A program made the translations under genes and the position numbers. From assembly GCF_017104715.1 (NCBI RefSeq), contig NZ_JAAGPI010000009.1, positions 186,001 through 250,000 on the forward strand: 64,000 nucleotides of DNA, read 5' to 3'. Shown here in pieces: positions 62,076-64,000 of the stretch (its first letter is position 1; every line of letters begins with the position of its first letter). The notes under the pieces are model-generated. The model did no database searches and was not told where the DNA came from. It was given only the letters and a program-made list of their open reading frames with translations. The stretch is from Burkholderia sp. Ac-20365 (GTDB taxonomy: Bacteria > Pseudomonadota > Gammaproteobacteria > Burkholderiales > Burkholderiaceae).

Positions 62076-63326
62076 ATGGCACTCATCGTACACAAATACG
62101 GCGGCACATCGATGGGCTCGGTCGAGCGCATCAAGAACGTCGCGAAGCGCGTCGCGAAATGGCAAAAGGCAGGCCACAAGATGGTCGTGGTGCCCTCGGC
62201 GATGTCCGGCGAAACGAACCGCCTGCTGGGTCTCGCGAAAGAAATTTCGCCCCAGCCGAGCCCGCGCGAACTCGACATGATCGCGGCGACGGGCGAACAG
62301 GTCAGCGTTGGCCTGCTGTCCATCGCGCTGCATGACGCAGGCGTCGATGCCGTCAGCTACACCGGCTGGCAAGTGCCCGTCAAAACGGATAGCGCGTTCA
62401 CGAAAGCGCGCATCAGCGACATCGACGGCGAGCGCGTCCTGCGCGATCTCGACGAAGGCAAGGTCGTTGTCATCACGGGCTTTCAGGGCATCGACCCGGA
62501 AGGCCATATCACGACGCTCGGCCGCGGCGGCTCGGACACGTCGGCGGTCGCAGTGGCAGCCGCGCTGAAAGCGGACGAATGCCTGATCTACACGGACGTC
62601 GACGGCGTCTACACGACGGACCCGCGCGTGGTTGAAGAGGCGCGCCGTCTGGACCGCGTGACGTTCGAAGAAATGCTGGAAATGGCCAGCCTCGGTTCGA
62701 AGGTGCTGCAGATCCGCTCGGTGGAATTCGCCGGCAAATATCAGGTCAAGACGCGCGTGCTGTCCAGCCTGACCGATCCGCTGATGTCGCTCGACGAAGA
62801 AATGAAGTCGGGCACCCTGATTACTTTTGAAGAAGACGAAACCATGGAAAAAGCAGTCATCTCGGGAATCGCGTTTCAGCGTGACGAAGCCCGTATCGCC
62901 GTGATGGGTGTGCCCGACAAGCCGGGCATCGCATATCAGATCCTCGGCCCCGTCGCCGACGCGAATATCGATGTCGACATGATCATCCAGAACCAGAGCG
63001 TCGAGGGCAAGACGGCGTTCACGTTCACGGTCGGTCGCGGCGACTATCAGCGCGCGATGGAGATCCTCACGAACCAGGTGAAGGGTCATGTGAACGCCGA
63101 GCAGGTACTGGGCGATCCGAAGGTGTCGAAGGTCTCGGTGGTTGGCGTCGGCATGCGTTCGCACGTGGGCATCGCGAGCAAGATGTTCCGCACGCTGTCG
63201 GAAGAGGGCATCAACATCCAGATGATCTCGACGTCGGAAATCAAGATCTCCGTGTTGATCGACGAGAAGTACATGGAGCTCGCCGTGCGCGCGCTACATA
63301 AGGCATTCGAACTCGATCAGGCTTGA
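62076..63326 (+). CDS. lysC: Aspartokinase
   Basis: Phosphorylates aspartate, the first step towards lysine, diaminopimelate, methionine, threonine and isoleucine. The 416 residues have the catalytic opening IVHKYGGTSMGSVERI, the substrate-binding FQGIDPEGHITTLGRGGSDTS segment (about 147-167), and two C-terminal ACT domains (about 268-416) for feedback inhibition. The size and single-subunit layout fit the LysC alpha/beta type. DapA, the first committed lysine enzyme, is encoded at 11 kb. The ATG at 62076 marks the true start; upstream codons in frame look non-coding. Confidence 0.97.
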   Translation: MALIVHKYGGTSMGSVERIKNVAKRVAKWQKAGHKMVVVPSAMSGETNRLLGLAKEISPQPSPRELDMIAATGEQVSVGLLSIALHDAGVDAVSYTGWQVPVKTDSAFTKARISDIDGERVLRDLDEGKVVVITGFQGIDPEGHITTLGRGGSDTSAVAVAAALKADECLIYTDVDGVYTTDPRVVEEARRLDRVTFEEMLEMASLGSKVLQIRSVEFAGKYQVKTRVLSSLTDPLMSLDEEMKSGTLITFEEDETMEKAVISGIAFQRDEARIAVMGVPDKPGIAYQILGPVADANIDVDMIIQNQSVEGKTAFTFTVGRGDYQRAMEILTNQVKGHVNAEQVLGDPKVSKVSVVGVGMRSHVGIASKMFRTLSEEGINIQMISTSEIKISVLIDEKYMELAVRALHKAFELDQA

Positions 63327-63462
63327 TGTGAATCACGCGGTCCGTTGCTGCGGTGATGGGCAAGTGCGTGAAGGTTGTTGAAGATGAAGCGGGTGATTGT
63401 GCGTCGGGTCGAGGAGATGTCATCGAAATGACGTCTCTGGCACAAAAAGTGTGAAGTAAAAA

Positions 63463-63491
63463 TTGACCTGAGGCTTTGAACCCGCTATTAT
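63463..63491 (+). promoter_or_regulatory. Sigma-70 promoter of the tRNA-Ser gene
   Basis: TTGACC at 63463-63468 and TATTAT at 63486-63491 are separated by exactly 17 bp, close to consensus at both boxes. Transcription would start near 63498, about 37 nt before the tRNA. This is the clearest promoter in the window. Confidence 0.85.
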
Positions 63492-63534
63492 CTTGGCTTC
63501 GTTGCGCTGCCTCCCTGGCGCAAGCGAAAGTTTG

Positions 63535-63628
63535 GGAGACGTGGCCGAGAGGTCGAAGGCACTCCCCTGCTAAGGGAGCATCTGGGCCAAAACCTGGATC
63601 GAGGGTTCGAATCCCTCCGTCTCCGCCA
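63535..63628 (+). tRNA. tRNA-Ser, anticodon GCU
   Basis: The full cloverleaf can be drawn. The acceptor stem pairs 63535-63541 with 63618-63624, the anticodon stem CTCCC/GGGAG encloses loop CTGCTAA with anticodon GCT, a long variable arm (catctgggccaaaacctggatc) is characteristic of serine tRNAs, and the T arm contains GTTCGAATC. The CCA end is encoded at 63626-63628. It reads AGC and AGU codons. A strong promoter precedes it and a terminator follows. Confidence 0.98.
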
Positions 63629-63641
63629 GAAATGGCGGTGG

Positions 63642-63680
63642 AACCCCGCAGAGTCAAGGCTCTGCGGGGTTTTGTTTTTT
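63642..63680 (+). terminator. Rho-independent terminator after tRNA-Ser
   Basis: A perfect 12-bp stem (63642-63653 with 63660-63671) encloses a 6-nt loop and runs into ttttgttttttt. It starts 14 nt after the CCA end. Confidence 0.93.
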
Positions 63681-64000
63681 TACGCGCATGATTCGCGTTG
63701 CTGAGTGAATGTCTTCGAGTCGCTCGCACTCAACTTTTTATCCGCGCATCCGTAAACGTCGGTATTGGCGAATTGCGTTTGCATTGCATATGCAGATCGA
63801 TCGTTTATGCCGGATATCTCATTTGCGTGGATTTGCCTGGCATAACCAAACGAACTGCTGCTGCGTCGGCGACGCGCTTGCCAGATACGCACGCAACCCG
63901 CGAAATGTGCGTGCACGCAACAACAGAAGGTCATCGCATATGACCAAATGCTGTCGCGTGTAACCGGACGTTACGGCGTGCATTCGAATGCGAAGTTATG
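63681..64000. other. Unassigned sequence at the right edge
   Basis: About 320 bp after the tRNA terminator. The sequence is clearly AT-richer than the rest of the window. Short overlapping open frames (up to about 84 codons on both strands) lack any recognisable domain, start context or typical codon use, so no gene is called. It could be the edge of a different genomic segment. Confidence 0.35.

Noticed and set aside
63709..63963. 84-codon open frames at the right edge (both strands)
   Set aside because: They overlap one another, show no codon bias like the surrounding genes, and have no ribosome binding site or recognisable motif.

Overview
This window is a contiguous stretch of high-GC, gene-dense chromosome. 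Protein sequences, gene order and GC-rich codon use point to a betaproteobacterium of the Burkholderiaceae, most likely Paraburkholderia or a close Burkholderia sensu lato relative. That placement is an inference from recognised synteny (kdsA-eno-ftsB; ndk-rlmN-rodZ-ispG-hisS-yfgM-bamB-der-hfq-hflX-hflK-hflC-hisZ-purA) and was not tested by database search. Almost everything is core genome. No transposase, integrase, phage gene, CRISPR array or rRNA was seen. One tRNA gene, tRNA-Ser(GCU), lies near the right edge.

Layout. 1-2.9 kb: 3' part of kdsA, then eno and ftsB, closed by a strong terminator. 2.9-5 kb: minus-strand small lipoprotein, hslO and a gamma-carbonic-anhydrase-like gene. 5-14.2 kb: plus-strand genes for a DUF455 ferritin-like protein, alpha/beta hydrolase, PHP phosphatase, YciO/Sua5 protein, M50 protease, trpS, a methyltransferase, dapA, bamC and a metallo-beta-lactamase-fold protein, ending at a bidirectional terminator shared with a convergent Bax-inhibitor-1 gene. 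15.3-32.7 kb: the long ndk-to-purA block for nucleotide balance, rRNA methylation, cell shape, isoprenoids, histidyl-tRNA, outer-membrane assembly, ribosome GTPases, Hfq, and HflKC protease control. 33-38 kb: kup and tex converge on an unusual 0.66-kb repeat-bounded element. 38.2-44.5 kb: a Gln-rich repeat protein, a YdcH-like protein, a DinG/XPD-type helicase, an Ala/Ser-repeat lipoprotein, a RoxA-like ribosomal oxygenase and a SlyD-like isomerase. 44.6-51 kb: minus-strand mutS with an overlapping phosphoesterase gene, lplT and suhB. 51.2-56.3 kb: trmJ, cysE, then minus-strand TPR-ppiA-ppiB-lpxH. 56.5-63.6 kb: cysS, an AlkA-type glycosylase with a histone-like tail, accA, tilS, lysC and tRNA-Ser.

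Envelope themes recur: KdsA and LpxH (lipid A/LPS), BamB and BamC (outer-membrane protein insertion), RodZ and FtsB (shape and division), LplT (lysophospholipid flipping), several lipoproteins and a periplasmic cyclophilin. A second theme is translation and RNA: TrpS, HisS, CysS, TilS, RlmN, TrmJ, Der, HflX, Hfq, RoxA.

The best candidate for something undescribed is the element at 34986-35642 between convergent kup and tex. Its ends are long inverted repeats, each carrying a 32-nt near-perfect palindrome. The two palindromes differ in sequence at three stem positions, yet both still pair fully there, as expected if a structure is being conserved. It also has a separate inner inverted repeat and no recognisable protein. 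Secondary leads are an apparent 4Fe-4S cysteine pattern in TrpS, several repeat-built envelope proteins, and paired short motifs in intergenic regions.
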